Shown here piece by piece: positions 53,320 to 63,045 of a DNA stretch of 64,000 nt (position 1 is its first letter; each line of letters opens with the position of its first letter). The notes under the pieces are model-generated. The model had not been told where the DNA came from. It was given only the letters and a program-made list of their open reading frames with translations, and made no database searches. Origin of the DNA: Thalassomonas sp. M1454. GTDB taxonomy: Bacteria; Pseudomonadota; Gammaproteobacteria; Enterobacterales; Alteromonadaceae. The DNA lies in NCBI RefSeq assembly GCF_007097525.1, contig NZ_VKDD01000002.1:434001-498000 (forward strand), read 5' to 3'. Position numbers and translations under genes: made by a program.

Positions 53320-54795
53320 TTAATCGTCGTCTATTTCATCAGCTTCAATCTCAACCTCGACGACAATATATTGATCGTCTTCAATTCGTGCTTCTACCTC
53401 GATGAACATGCCTTGAGTTATTTTGTCGAAGAACTCTTGCTTAGTAACGTATACATCATATATTTCATATTCAGTATTATCATTTACGATAAAGTCTATA
53501 CCAAATAGGGTAAAGCCATTATCGCTTATGTTACTTACTTGGCCTTCAAATTCACTCACTGCTTGCGAAGAGTCATCTTCATCATCTTTACTGATCTTAC
53601 TGGCAACATAATCACCATCGGTATTGATATAGCCTTTTATCTCTACAAAATCACCAATACCTAATGAACTGTCATTAAAAGTGTGTGAGTCATTTTCGGA
53701 GTCATCATCAAAGCGGGTGAATTCATTGTACATAAATGTTACGCCTAGCACCGTGATAGTTCTAAGAGTGGTATTTATGTCTTCCACTAAACCTTGTGCT
53801 TTAACCTCCACTTGATTGACTATATAAATTTTGCTGGCAACAAGCTGGTTATTACTATTGTATTCCCCTTTAATTTTGACATTTAAATCATTGGCTAGGT
53901 TATCTAAACTGCCATATTCTACTCTAGTACTATCACTAATAATTACTTGCACATCACCTATCATAAAGCTGTAGTCGTTTTGTAAATTAGCTATAAGGCC
54001 ATTGAGGTAGTGATATGTGTGGTTATGCTCGTCTTCAGGCTTAAAACTATAAAGTTTGACTGTATCTACATCAAAAACACCATCGACTAAATTGGCTAAG
54101 ATGCCTTTAACTTTTACAAACTGCCCATTACTCAGCTCGTTTACGCTAAAATTGTCAAACTCAGCATCTTGATAGTCGATAATCAAATCACCTAAGGTGA
54201 ATTGCATCTCGGTTAAATTAATATTACTAACTTTGCCTTTTATACTTATGTTATCAACGGCTGATTTTTGTTCTATGCGGGTGGCAAGTAAATTTCCATT
54301 TTCTAAAAAGTGGCCATTAACTTCAACGTAATCATCGGGCATAAGAGAACTTGCTAAAGTATCGTCAAAATGGGTTAAATCGTTAAAGACTATAACTTGG
54401 CCGTGGACAGTTAAGGTCATTAGGTTGAGATCGATTGATTCAATGAAGCCTTTAATTTCAGGGCTGTAATGGATAGTGTGGGCAGTACCCGAGATAGAGT
54501 CGCTATTTAGTTCACCATAGAGTTTAACCAACATACCTACCGATAAATCACTCTCAGATAATGTGTTATCGTCGTCATCAAAAATATTGCTATCGCTAGT
54601 ATCATATTTAACCCCGTTAACATAAATACTACCAAAGCCAGTGATCTCACCTTCGGTTAATGTATTTAAGTCTTTGATTTGCTGTTCGGTTAAATTAACT
54701 TCAGGGGTACTACTACCAGATGACCCGCCACATGAAAGAACCAAGCAAGTTATTGATAGCGCGAGTGCGGATTTAAATATATTAGAGTTAAACAT
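53320..54795 (-). CDS. DUF5666 repeat lipoprotein
   Basis: 491 residues. The lipobox VLSC gives a lipidated, probably outer-membrane or periplasmic protein. About five to six tandem repeats of 60-70 residues each carry a 'G-x-V/I..I-x-x-x-x..T/V-x-G..D..V-E-V-K/N-G' pattern (for example LMPDDYVEVNGHFLENGNLLATRIE and LGIGDFVEIKGYINTDGDYVASKIS), as in DUF5666. Function unknown. A GCGTATTTT/AAAATACGC hairpin at 53297-53317 follows the gene. Confidence 0.85.
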   Translation of the reverse strand: MFNSNIFKSALALSITCLVLSCGGSSGSSTPEVNLTEQQIKDLNTLTEGEITGFGSIYVNGVKYDTSDSNIFDDDDNTLSESDLSVGMLVKLYGELNSDSISGTAHTIHYSPEIKGFIESIDLNLMTLTVHGQVIVFNDLTHFDDTLASSLMPDDYVEVNGHFLENGNLLATRIEQKSAVDNISIKGKVSNINLTEMQFTLGDLIIDYQDAEFDNFSVNELSNGQFVKVKGILANLVDGVFDVDTVKLYSFKPEDEHNHTYHYLNGLIANLQNDYSFMIGDVQVIISDSTRVEYGSLDNLANDLNVKIKGEYNSNNQLVASKIYIVNQVEVKAQGLVEDINTTLRTITVLGVTFMYNEFTRFDDDSENDSHTFNDSSLGIGDFVEIKGYINTDGDYVASKISKDDEDDSSQAVSEFEGQVSNISDNGFTLFGIDFIVNDNTEYEIYDVYVTKQEFFDKITQGMFIEVEARIEDDQYIVVEVEIEADEIDDD

Positions 54796-54953
54796 TGTAA
54801 ACTCCTTCTAAAATTGGTGTTCGCTAGTAATTAAATAATAGCTGAAAAGCTTGATATATCTAGGTTAAAGAATAGATATGTTTTGCAGAAATAGAACTAA
54901 GGATTAAAAATTAAAGAATTGAAGGGCTTAGGTTTTTACTAGAAGGTTTAAGG

Positions 54954-54982
54954 TACAGTGGTTGTTTTTGACAACCACTGTA
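54954..54982. repeat. 12-bp hairpin after bcp
   Basis: TACAGTGGTTGT / ACAACCACTGTA around a 5-nt loop. It lies 15 bases past the bcp stop on the minus strand. There is no proper T-run, so it is a weak terminator or mRNA-end stabiliser. Confidence 0.55.
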
Positions 54983-54996
54983 TTGTTAAATTGTAA

Positions 54997-55467
54997 TTAG
55001 TTATTGGCAATAAAATCTAGTACCACTTCGTGGTGGTCTTTAGTTTTAAACTTATTAAAAACGTGTTCAATATTGCCATCTAAACCAATTAAAAAGCTTA
55101 AACGGTGAATGCCATCGTATTCACGGCCCATAAATTTCTTTAATCCCCATACGCCAAAGTCATCAGCAACTTTATGGTCTACATCAGAAAGCAGAGTAAA
55201 GTTTAACTCGTCGCGAACACAAAACTTGTCTAAACGTTTTACTTCATCAGGGCTAATGCCAAATACTACTGTGTTTAGCTTTTCTAACTCCGCTTTGCTG
55301 TCGCGTAAGTTTTGCGCTTGTACGGTACAACCTGGGGTCATTGCTTTTGGGTAGAAATAAACTAATACACGTTTTTTGCCAATGTAATCGCTTAACGATA
55401 CAGGGTTATTGGCTTGATCAGGTAAGGTAAAAGCAGGGGCTTTATCGCCAACTTGTAATGTGTTCAT
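54997..55467 (-). CDS. bcp: Thiol peroxidase Bcp (peroxiredoxin Q)
   Basis: 156 residues. AMTPGCTVQAQNLRD near residue 42 contains the peroxidatic Cys. VYFYPKAMTPG and LLSDVDHKVADDFGVWG fit the AhpC/TSA family. It reduces hydroperoxides in the cytoplasm. Nine bases after gcvR, so co-transcribed, as in E. coli. The usual resolving-Cys position (C five residues on) is Ala/Gln here. Confidence 0.95.
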   Translation of the reverse strand: MNTLQVGDKAPAFTLPDQANNPVSLSDYIGKKRVLVYFYPKAMTPGCTVQAQNLRDSKAELEKLNTVVFGISPDEVKRLDKFCVRDELNFTLLSDVDHKVADDFGVWGLKKFMGREYDGIHRLSFLIGLDGNIEHVFNKFKTKDHHEVVLDFIANN

Positions 55468-55476
55468 GGAAATCCT

Positions 55477-56004
55477 TTATTTTGATTCTTGTTGATGAGA
55501 GGTAAAGCTTAAGGTAACCGCTAATTTATCACATAACTTTTGTAGTTCATTATGTAACTGTTGTTTGTTTACTTGCTTAGTTAAGTTAATTAGTAACTCA
55601 GTTGCAACTGTGTTGGTTTTATCATCGGTAATTGATTTTAACGATGATAGGTCAATATTGCGTTTAGCGAAGAACTCGGTCACGGTTTTTAACATGCCAG
55701 GAGTGTCAGTGCCAGAAATATTAACGTGCACGTACTCGTCTACTATGTCAGTAATCGTACTGGTTGAACGTTTACTTATTGTTAAAAGCTCAAGAGAGTA
55801 GGCAAGTATAGGCAAACGTGTTTCAATTTGATTAATCGCCGATTTTTTACCGTTAAGCAACATGATTAAGGTGAACTCACTACCTAATATAGCCATGCGG
55901 CTGTCGACTATGTTACAACCAAAATCAGTGGCGAGTTTAGTTATTTCACTAACAATACCTGTACGATTTTTGCCAATTGCGGTAAATACTAAAGAATGCG
56001 TCAT
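55477..56004 (-). CDS. gcvR: Glycine cleavage system repressor GcvR
   Basis: 175 residues with two ACT domains: VFTAIGKNRTGIVSEITKLATDFGCNIVDSRMA at the N-terminus and VNISGTDTPGMLKTVTEFFAKRNIDLSSLKS near residue 95. It inhibits GcvA when glycine is low. Operon with bcp. Confidence 0.93.
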   Translation of the reverse strand: MTHSLVFTAIGKNRTGIVSEITKLATDFGCNIVDSRMAILGSEFTLIMLLNGKKSAINQIETRLPILAYSLELLTISKRSTSTITDIVDEYVHVNISGTDTPGMLKTVTEFFAKRNIDLSSLKSITDDKTNTVATELLINLTKQVNKQQLHNELQKLCDKLAVTLSFTSHQQESK

Positions 56005-56350
56005 GTAGTTGAATTTAATTCATTAACTTTAAATTAACCAATATTGTAAAGGTAAACGCATTACAATTGTAGCCCTTGATAGATATTGCACTCTTTTAAA
56101 GGTAAAAACTTGTGTTTACAAAATCATACAAGTACCATAAACCGCAATATTGCACCGCAATTAAGAATACAAAAATATTACTCTCCTTCGGGAACTAAAT
56201 CGGGTAATATTTATCAAAACAATTTGTTGTGTTGCAAGTACTGAATACAGTACCAAATTATAATAAATACTAATCAATAAACGAATTGGTATAAATCATC
56301 ACTATGTTTACTGCTAACTGCAGAAACAGGCTTTTTCCTCAGGAGTTTTA
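56005..56350. other. Intergenic region gcvR-bamC; no dapA
   Basis: 346 bases of AT-rich DNA between divergent gcvR and bamC. In many gammaproteobacteria dapA lies here ahead of bamC. No frame or remnant of dapA is visible. I see no clear regulatory site. Confidence 0.6.
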
Positions 56351-57433
56351 ATGGAACGCCGTACTTTTTATTTTTCTTTACTGACTTTATCCCTTGCGGC
56401 TTGTAGTAATGTAGAAACTCGTAAACAAGCAAATGGTAATTTTGATTACGTAAATGCCAAACCTGAGTCTAAATTTGTTGTTCCAGAAAACCTTCATCAG
56501 CCAGAAGATAAGCCAGATTATCTTATTCCTGAATTAGAAAATTCAGATGGCCCAGTTGGCATTAAGGTAGATGTGCGAGCGCCTGCGTTAGTACTTCCGC
56601 TTGCTGCTGGTAGTCGAGTAGATGAATTTGATAAAACCGCAGCAGTTTGGTTTGACAAAGTAGATGACGACAGAGATCTTCGTGAAACTGTTATTAAAGT
56701 AATTACCGATTATTTAGCTACTGAAGACGTTGGCTTTGTGAGTGCAGATGAAGCCAACAATACTTGGGAGTCAGAATGGTTCCACGTTGAAGAAGAAAGC
56801 GGTTACTTATTTTGGAAAAATATCGATTTAACTGAAAGCTGGCGCTTTAAGTATTCACTAGTAACTAAACCACACGGTCGCAGTGTTGGTTTAAATGTTG
56901 AGCTTGTTGAATACATGCACACATCAGATAAAGGCTCTAAAACCTTAATCGACCCAATTGAAAAACAGCGTGTTGAAATGGGTATGATCAATGCCATCAC
57001 TGCGCAGTTAGATTACCAGTACCGTTTATATAACAAAGAAGATCGTTTAGCTCGAGCTACCATGGAAATAGTTACCCTTGGTCAATCAGCTAATAACAAA
57101 CCTGCTTATATTATCGATTACCCTGTTGATGAGCTTTGGAATTACCTACCTGGTTTCTTTGATAGCTACAACTTTAAAATATCTGACTTAAACGAAGATA
57201 AGTTTATTTACGAAGTAGAGTATGAGCGCATCGACCCAAGCTTATGGGATATGATTTGGGGTGATGAATTACCTGTTGTTGAAATTGAAAGTGGCGTTTA
57301 CGAATTCCATTTAACAGAGCTAGATGGCAAAACTGCGCTTGAGATTTACAACGATGAAGGTGAAATTTTATCGGATCAAGTGCTTATTCAAAACTTTGAA
57401 ATATTAGAGCCGGCACTATCGTTCCGCTTCTAA
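56351..57433 (+). CDS. bamC: Outer membrane assembly lipoprotein BamC
   Basis: 360 residues; AGGAG 5 nt before the ATG. The lipobox LAAC predicts an outer-membrane lipoprotein. The unstructured N-terminal lasso (YVNAKPESKFVVPENLHQPEDKPDYLIPEL) that binds BamD is clear, followed by two helix-grip domains (AAVWFDKVDDDRDLRETVIK and YIIDYPVDELWNYLPGFFDS). Part of the BAM complex that inserts beta-barrels. It has its own promoter region because dapA is absent. Confidence 0.93.
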   Translation: MERRTFYFSLLTLSLAACSNVETRKQANGNFDYVNAKPESKFVVPENLHQPEDKPDYLIPELENSDGPVGIKVDVRAPALVLPLAAGSRVDEFDKTAAVWFDKVDDDRDLRETVIKVITDYLATEDVGFVSADEANNTWESEWFHVEEESGYLFWKNIDLTESWRFKYSLVTKPHGRSVGLNVELVEYMHTSDKGSKTLIDPIEKQRVEMGMINAITAQLDYQYRLYNKEDRLARATMEIVTLGQSANNKPAYIIDYPVDELWNYLPGFFDSYNFKISDLNEDKFIYEVEYERIDPSLWDMIWGDELPVVEIESGVYEFHLTELDGKTALEIYNDEGEILSDQVLIQNFEILEPALSFRF

Positions 57434-57440
57434 ACTAAAT

Positions 57441-57463
57441 ATCAAGGTGTCAGACACCTTGAT
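57441..57463. repeat. 23-bp REP-like palindrome (copy 2 of 3)
   Basis: Identical to the copy after pyrD at 5000, 7 bases after the bamC stop and 10 bases before its terminator. Confidence 0.8.
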
Positions 57464-57473
57464 AAGAACATAG

Positions 57474-57508
57474 AAAAGGGGCTGTTCAATTTGAACAGCC
57501 CCTTTTTA
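57474..57508. terminator. Strong bidirectional terminator after bamC
   Basis: A 16-bp stem AAAAGGGGCTGTTCAA / TTGAACAGCCCCTTTT with A and T runs on both sides. It serves bamC and the convergent DUF2897 gene. Confidence 0.92.
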
Positions 57509-57525
57509 ATTTGTGTTTAAGAGCT

Positions 57526-57546
57526 TCAAGGTGTCTGACACCTTGA
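57526..57546. repeat. 21-bp REP-like palindrome (copy 3 of 3)
   Basis: TCAAGGTGTC / GACACCTTGA with the central base T instead of A, so it is inverted relative to copy 2. The two flank the bamC terminator symmetrically. Confidence 0.8.
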
Positions 57547-57550
57547 TGTG

Positions 57551-57739
57551 TTATTTGCTTTTGTTTTTTCTTTCTTGTTTAAGTTGTGCTTGTTTTTCAC
57601 CGGCTCTTGGTAGTGTTTCTTGTAGATCGTTTAAACTTTTACGTCTAAGCGGTTGTGTGCTGCGTTGCAACATAGATAAGTTACCGACAATAGCGGCAAT
57701 AACACAAACGATAATAACAACGATAACCCAAGTTTCCAT
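57551..57739 (-). CDS. DUF2897-family small membrane protein
   Basis: 62 residues from ATG 57739, which overlaps the preceding gene's stop (TAATG) with AGGAG 8 nt upstream; the frame extends 11 codons further up but the inner ATG is better. METWVIVVIIVCVIAAIVGN is one membrane helix, then a basic tail. Function unknown. Confidence 0.75.
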   Translation of the reverse strand: METWVIVVIIVCVIAAIVGNLSMLQRSTQPLRRKSLNDLQETLPRAGEKQAQLKQERKNKSK

Positions 57740-58422
57740 TAGGCTGCTCCTACATTGGTAACGTATTGACAATAAATAGTATCTAGCATGGTTAAAACCT
57801 GCTCTTTGCCAACCATATCGCTATTTTGAATGCATTGCGCTAATACTTCTTGGCTGTATTGCTCGCTAAACATACTAGCTAGTGGTTGATAAGATAAATG
57901 CCAAGGCTCGGCTGCAACCCCCCCGCGGTATTTATCGTATGGGCGGTAAAAACCAAACTGCTGCATATTATCGTCAAGCCACTCAGTTAATGGTGCAAGT
58001 GGGCCATTAGCTTCATATTCCCACGCTTCAAGCGCTAGGCTTTTACCCTTCATCAAAGATTTTGAATATACATCGATATCCGTGCCCCAGTGATGACGAC
58101 TAGCGCCAGGTAGGGCAGAGTATAATAAAATACTGTTTATTTTATCTGCAACGGCTAACTTGCTTAGGTCAACGACTTCATTGTTAATATCAAGTACATT
58201 GGCACTACCTTGCATTTTACGATCAAAAATAAGCTGCTGACGGGCAAAGGATCGAAAACCACTGGCTATGTCTATGCTAATGCCATCTTCTAAAGCTGCT
58301 TGTTGCATCTTTTCAAATGGCGCAACCAATAGGTTATGAATACCTATATGTTCATTAACATAAGTAATGTGTTGTTCGGTTTGCCCAGTTAACTCGGCAG
58401 TATTGATGAACATCTCTTTCAT
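57739..58422 (-). CDS. D-alanyl-D-alanine carboxypeptidase, VanY/M15B family
   Basis: 227 residues. SGFRSFARQ near residue 56, SRHHWGTDIDVYS with the zinc ligands His and Asp (HxxGxDxD), and EPWHLSYQP with the third ligand. It trims the terminal D-Ala from peptidoglycan stem peptides. No clear signal peptide, unlike most periplasmic members. Overlaps dapE by one base and DUF2897 by one, so it lies in an operon with them. Confidence 0.9.
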   Translation of the reverse strand: MKEMFINTAELTGQTEQHITYVNEHIGIHNLLVAPFEKMQQAALEDGISIDIASGFRSFARQQLIFDRKMQGSANVLDINNEVVDLSKLAVADKINSILLYSALPGASRHHWGTDIDVYSKSLMKGKSLALEAWEYEANGPLAPLTEWLDDNMQQFGFYRPYDKYRGGVAAEPWHLSYQPLASMFSEQYSQEVLAQCIQNSDMVGKEQVLTMLDTIYCQYVTNVGAA

Positions 58423-59558
58423 TAAGTAAGTAGCTTCTTCAATGTTAAGTAGTACATGTCAACTAAGTTTTCTAAATCTTCACAGCGCACGCTTTCATTT
58501 ACTTTATGAATGGTGGCATTCGTTGGCCCTAATTCAACAACTTGCGCACCAGTTGGGGCAATAAAGCGCCCATCAGATGTACCACCAGCCGTTGAAGGTT
58601 TACATTTAACGCCGTTGGTTTCTTCAATTGCATCAAGTATTGAATTAAGTAACTTACCTTCGCCAGTAATAAATGGCTTACCGTTAAAGGTCCATTTGAT
58701 TTCATAGTCAAGATTATACTTAGTTAAGATAGCATTAACTCTGTCCATGATAACCTGGTCGTTAATTTCAGTACTGTAACGTAAGTTAAAAATAGCGTGT
58801 AACTCACCAGGTACCACGTTAGTAGCACCGGTGCCAGAGTTTATATTAGATAACTGAAAACTTGTAGGCGGGAAATACTCATTACCGTGATCCCAAACTT
58901 CTTGGCTTAACTCAGCAAGTGCCGGAGCGGCAAGGTGTATTGGGTTCTTAACCATTTCTGGATAAGCGACATGGCCTTGTACACCATGAATGATCAAATC
59001 ACCTGTAATTGAACCTCGGCGTCCATTTTTAACAATATCGCCAACCACATCGGTACTTGATGGTTCACCAACAATACACCAATCAATTTTTTCATTACGT
59101 GCTTCTAAGGTATCAATAACGCGAGTAGTACCATTAATAAATGGGCCTTCTTCATCACTGGTGATTAAGTATGCAATTGAACCTTTGTGATCAGGGTAGT
59201 CTTTGACAAACTTCTCTGTAGCAACCACCATAGCCGCTAAAGAGCCTTTCATATCGGCAGCGCCACGACCATATAACCAACCATCAATAATGGTTGGTTC
59301 AAAAGGGTGAGTGTTCCATTTACTTTCAGGACCAGATGGTACTACGTCGGTATGGCCGGCAAAACAAAATACAGGATGCTCTGTGCCGCGGCGAGACCAT
59401 AAGTTTAACGTGTCTTCAAACTCCATCTCTTCATTGTTAAAACCAACGGCCGCTAAGCGGTTACCCATTAATTCTTGGCAGCCTTCATCTAGTGGGGTTA
59501 CTGATTTACGCGCCATTAAATCTTTAGCTAACGCAATTACTTCGCTGTCATTACTCAT
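58422..59558 (-). CDS. dapE: Succinyl-diaminopimelate desuccinylase
   Basis: 378 residues. [12 protein letters not shown] near residue 66 (metal His and Asp), [21 protein letters not shown] with the catalytic Glu, [12 protein letters not shown], and [10 protein letters not shown] near the end. It makes L,L-diaminopimelate for lysine and peptidoglycan. It overlaps the upstream yffB-like gene by 8 bases, the same pairing as in E. coli. Confidence 0.96.
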   Translation of the reverse strand: MSNDSEVIALAKDLMARKSVTPLDEGCQELMGNRLAAVGFNNEEMEFEDTLNLWSRRGTEHPVFCFAGHTDVVPSGPESKWNTHPFEPTIIDGWLYGRGAADMKGSLAAMVVATEKFVKDYPDHKGSIAYLITSDEEGPFINGTTRVIDTLEARNEKIDWCIVGEPSSTDVVGDIVKNGRRGSITGDLIIHGVQGHVAYPEMVKNPIHLAAPALAELSQEVWDHGNEYFPPTSFQLSNINSGTGATNVVPGELHAIFNLRYSTEINDQVIMDRVNAILTKYNLDYEIKWTFNGKPFITGEGKLLNSILDAIEETNGVKCKPSTAGGTSDGRFIAPTGAQVVELGPTNATIHKVNESVRCEDLENLVDMYYLTLKKLLT

Positions 59559-59901
59559 GATTAAATACCTGCTGATATTGCGCCGGTTTAAAGCCTAAGT
59601 GCAGCTCGTCATTGTTCACTAACAATGGGCGTTTTAATAGAGTAGGTTGCTCTAACACAACTTTTATCGCAGTTTCACCAGTTAAATTAAGTTTAACGTC
59701 ATCGCTTAAGCTACGGTAGGTAGTACTGCGTTTGTTGATTAACTGCTCCCAGGTAGAGCGCTGAGCTAAACTAACGAGTAAAGCTTCGTCTAAGCCATCT
59801 TTGCGTAGATCGTGAAACTGGTATGGGATATTTGCTTGGTCGAGCCAAACTCTTGCTTTTTTAACGGTATCGCAATTATGAATACCATAAATGATGGTCA
59901 T
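59551..59901 (-). CDS. yffB: ArsC-family thioredoxin-fold protein YffB
   Basis: 116 residues. [16 protein letters not shown] has the single Cys of YffB/Spx-like proteins; [18 protein letters not shown] and LLKRPLLV fit the family. Putative glutathione-dependent reductase. First gene of the yffB-dapE-vanY-DUF2897 operon. Confidence 0.92.
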   Translation of the reverse strand: MTIIYGIHNCDTVKKARVWLDQANIPYQFHDLRKDGLDEALLVSLAQRSTWEQLINKRSTTYRSLSDDVKLNLTGETAIKVVLEQPTLLKRPLLVNNDELHLGFKPAQYQQVFNHE

Positions 59902-59961
59902 ATTAATTCTCGTATTTAATTTGTTATTTTTTATTTATATCGTTTTATTTCAATGTGGGCT

Positions 59962-60357
59962 TTAAGACTTTGCTTCGTCTAAAACTATATAATCATTGGC
60001 GGTTAACGCTTTAATTGAAGCGTCAACGGTATCTTTTTTAACTAATATATAGTCGGTATCAAATGTTGATATGGCAAATATACTGATTTTTTGCTCAGCC
60101 AGTACCGAAGATATATTTGATAAAATACCGGTTAAAGTAAAATCTAATGGTCCAAGGACTTCAAGTGCACACCAGTCTTTTTCTACCTCTAAACTGTCGA
60201 GCTTGATCTCTTGTGGAACAACTATAGATAACTCGTCCAAAGTTTTACCAATAAAAAACACCTTAGCGGCGAATACTTGCTCTGGCACTGGTGTTTGTGG
60301 AGTAAAGCTGTGAATGTCAAAAATCAGATCTAATACTTGTAAAGTTTGTTTTGCCAT
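59962..60357 (-). CDS. ACT-domain protein
   Basis: 131 residues from ATG 60357; the frame opens at 60459 but the added 34 residues look non-coding. Two ACT-like halves: VFFIGKTLDELSIVVPQ and LGPLDFTLTGILSNISSVLAEQKISIFAISTFDTDYILVKK. Probably senses a small ligand such as an amino acid. No catalytic domain. Confidence 0.8.
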   Translation of the reverse strand: MAKQTLQVLDLIFDIHSFTPQTPVPEQVFAAKVFFIGKTLDELSIVVPQEIKLDSLEVEKDWCALEVLGPLDFTLTGILSNISSVLAEQKISIFAISTFDTDYILVKKDTVDASIKALTANDYIVLDEAKS

Positions 60358-60928
60358 TTTAGTTTTGTTTATGCTGCAAAGAGTGCTAACACTATAGCAA
60401 ACACGCTTTTTATTTGGTATCGAAAATAGTAAGTAGGTGAGTATTTGCGCTCTGATCAAATAGCGAAAAATAATGATTTATTTATCACTCTTAATTAAAT
60501 CTGCTAAAAACCAAGAATATTTGCAATTAACTTCGCTTTAACTTGCATACTTAATTATGACAAATTAATTCTTTTATCCACAATAGTTGTGGGTAAAAGT
60601 GTGCATAACAATTTATATGTATAAAATGGTATTGTTTTATAAGGTTTTTATGTGTTAGTGCTTTTTTTGAACATCAATCGCTAATGGCTAAAAAATGTGC
60701 ATATGTTTATTTTGCTAGTTAAGCTAAATAACACAGCTAAATCATTATTTATTAACTTAAAGATTATAAAATTTACTTATATTAGTTATATAAAGATGAT
60801 CTTTTAAAGGGTTAACTGCGTATTTAAATTGAACATGTCACACAAATTGTTACTTTATAAAGTGAGTTATCACAAAAAAAGTCATAATTTGTGTTATCTT
60901 TAATGCATCAAAAATTTAAAGTTTAATC
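60358..60928. other. Non-coding AT-rich region before yfbV
   Basis: About 570 bases without a supported gene between divergent ACT-domain and yfbV genes. Rich in TTAA and long A/T runs. I see no terminator-strength hairpin or repeat. Confidence 0.5.
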
Positions 60929-61354
60929 ATGAACCTTTCAATCAAACAACAGCTTAAACAAGGCAAAGAATACATCGACCTTTGGCCGCTCAGGCCAGAG
61001 CTGAGTAACTATTTTAGTGAATACCAAGCTATTGTAGCGAGTCGGTTTGTGCTAAAACATTGCCCGTACTTAGCGCTTGTTGCGTTTATACTGCCGCTGT
61101 TTGCTTTTGGGGTAGATAAACTTACGGTTGCTTTGTTTTATGGCGTGTGTATTGCATCTATGCCAGTGCAGGCTTTGTTCTTTATGGCCAAAAAATCAAG
61201 AGAGCCTTTGCCACCAGCTTTAGCTCGTTGGTATAGAGAAGGGGTTGAAAAGATCAAAATTCAAACTCTTGAGCTGGAAGAAAAATTCAGTACTCAAAAG
61301 CCTACCTTTAACGACTTAGCAAAACTACTTAATTACTCTTATTTGCAGAGATAA
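60929..61354 (+). CDS. yfbV: UPF0208 membrane protein YfbV
   Basis: 141 residues. GKEYIDLWPLRPELSNYFSEYQ, then two hydrophobic segments (LALVAFILPLFAFG, ALFYGVCIASMPVQALFFM) and REPLPPALARWYREGVEKI match UPF0208. Reported to insulate the Ter domain of the E. coli chromosome. Convergent with rlmA. Confidence 0.93.
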   Translation: MNLSIKQQLKQGKEYIDLWPLRPELSNYFSEYQAIVASRFVLKHCPYLALVAFILPLFAFGVDKLTVALFYGVCIASMPVQALFFMAKKSREPLPPALARWYREGVEKIKIQTLELEEKFSTQKPTFNDLAKLLNYSYLQR

Positions 61355-61377
61355 AGAGTTAGTTGCTGCAATTTAGT

Positions 61378-62226
61378 CTAGTTGCTTATCTCTTCAGTCG
61401 GTTTATTTTCTGCTTTCTTATAAATGCGAATTAAGAAGTCAGCTTGGCATTTAAATTGTGGTTGTTGTTTAAGCTTTGTAAATAAACTTTCACTGGTTTT
61501 AAATGCAAAAGGCGTCATAGCAAGTAGATCGAGTGCTTGCTCGTGCGTGCTAAAACACATTTCATACGATAAGTTCTCTTCGTTAATTAACTCAAAGCCA
61601 TCAAGTTGCTGCTTATCAACATTATGAGGCTTAGGCGTTTGATATATTAACTCTTTTAATTGCCATAAATGCTTGGCTGCCGGGGTAACTGTTACTAAGT
61701 AACCTTGTGAGTTGAGTAGGCGAGAAAACTCTTCAGTTTTAATTGGTGCGTAAATAGAAAATAACCAGTCAACGGCGCCATCAGTAAATGGCAGTTTAGC
61801 AATAGAGCCAACACTAAAGTGACAGTCTTTATATTTTTTAGCCGCAATACGTACGGCATTTTTGGCTATGTCGATGCCGTACACTGAATTAGTTGCTGTT
61901 TTGTGGGCATGAGTATAATAACCTTCACCACAACCAGCATCTACAACCATCGGCTTGTTGCTTAACTCGGTGTATAAACTAACTAAACGCTCACGCAATG
62001 GCAAATAGTAATCGGCCTCTAAAAAGCGTCTACGAGCATTAACCATGTCTTTGTTATCACCAGGATCCTTTGAATGCTTGTGCTGCACCGGTAATAAGTT
62101 TACATAACCTTCTTTGGCTTGATCAAAGCTATGATTATTACTGCAGCGAAAGCTTTTTTGGTTAAGCTCAAGGGCTTGATCGCAAATAGGGCAGTGATAA
62201 TCATTTGGTTGTGGGCTAATGCTCAT
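61378..62226 (-). CDS. rlmA: 23S rRNA (guanine-N1)-methyltransferase RlmA
   Basis: 282 residues. A zinc finger at the start (CPICDQALELNQKSFRCSNNHSFD), then HSKDPGDNKDMVNARRRFLE and the SAM site VVDAGCGEGYYTH. It methylates G745 of 23S rRNA in E. coli; other family members methylate G748. Twelve bases after xthA, so probably co-transcribed. Confidence 0.93.
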   Translation of the reverse strand: MSISPQPNDYHCPICDQALELNQKSFRCSNNHSFDQAKEGYVNLLPVQHKHSKDPGDNKDMVNARRRFLEADYYLPLRERLVSLYTELSNKPMVVDAGCGEGYYTHAHKTATNSVYGIDIAKNAVRIAAKKYKDCHFSVGSIAKLPFTDGAVDWLFSIYAPIKTEEFSRLLNSQGYLVTVTPAAKHLWQLKELIYQTPKPHNVDKQQLDGFELINEENLSYEMCFSTHEQALDLLAMTPFAFKTSESLFTKLKQQPQFKCQADFLIRIYKKAENKPTEEISN

Positions 62227-62238
62227 AGTCTTTCTACT

Positions 62239-63045
62239 TTATTTAAATGTTGACCAAATAGGTGCATGGTCAGATGGCTTTTCAATGCCGCGCAATTCGT
62301 AATCAATGTCCGATTCAATACATTTATCACTGAGTTCATTCGTTGCTAATACAACGTCAATACGCAGACCACGATTATCAGGGAAGCCTTTTGAACGGTA
62401 ATCAAACCAAGAGTAACGTTCGCCGCGAGTAGGGTGTAGCTCTCTAAACGTATCTTTAAAGCCCCAATCCATTAACGTTTTTAACCACTGACGCTCTTCT
62501 GGTTGGAAGCTACACTTACCGGTTTTTAACCAGCGTTTAGCATTAGGCTCACCAATACCTATATCTAAATCTACAGGAGAAATATTAATATCGCCCATTA
62601 CTACGATGTTTTCGCTCGGCTGATGGTGCTCATTTAAATAAGTCATTAAATCTTTATAAAACTGGCGCTTATAAGGGTATTTAGTTTCATGGTTAATGTT
62701 ATCACCTTGTGGGAAGTAACCATTTAAAACAGTAATTTCTTCGCCGCTGTCATTGGTTGTGGTTACCATGATCATACGTTTTTGCGCTTCATCATCGTCG
62801 GTTGGAAAACCTTTTTGCACGTTAACCGGCTCTTTCTTACATAACATAGCAACACCGTAATGTGCTTTTTGGCCATGGTAATAAACGTGATAACCCATAG
62901 CCTCTACATCTGCTACTGGGAATGCTTCATCATGAACTTTAATTTCTTGTAGGCCGATAATATCCGGTTGGTGTTTGTCTATTATCGCTTGTAATTGGTG
63001 TAGGCGGGCACGTAGGCCGTTAATGTTAAAGGAGATTATTTTCAT
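62239..63045 (-). CDS. xthA: Exodeoxyribonuclease III
   Basis: 268 residues. [13 protein letters not shown] (metal Asn), [13 protein letters not shown] (metal Glu), [15 protein letters not shown] (Asp/Asn) and KPSDHAPIW (catalytic Asp-His). AP endonuclease and 3'-exonuclease of base excision repair. Full length. Confidence 0.96.
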   Translation of the reverse strand: MKIISFNINGLRARLHQLQAIIDKHQPDIIGLQEIKVHDEAFPVADVEAMGYHVYYHGQKAHYGVAMLCKKEPVNVQKGFPTDDDEAQKRMIMVTTTNDSGEEITVLNGYFPQGDNINHETKYPYKRQFYKDLMTYLNEHHQPSENIVVMGDINISPVDLDIGIGEPNAKRWLKTGKCSFQPEERQWLKTLMDWGFKDTFRELHPTRGERYSWFDYRSKGFPDNRGLRIDVVLATNELSDKCIESDIDYELRGIEKPSDHAPIWSTFK

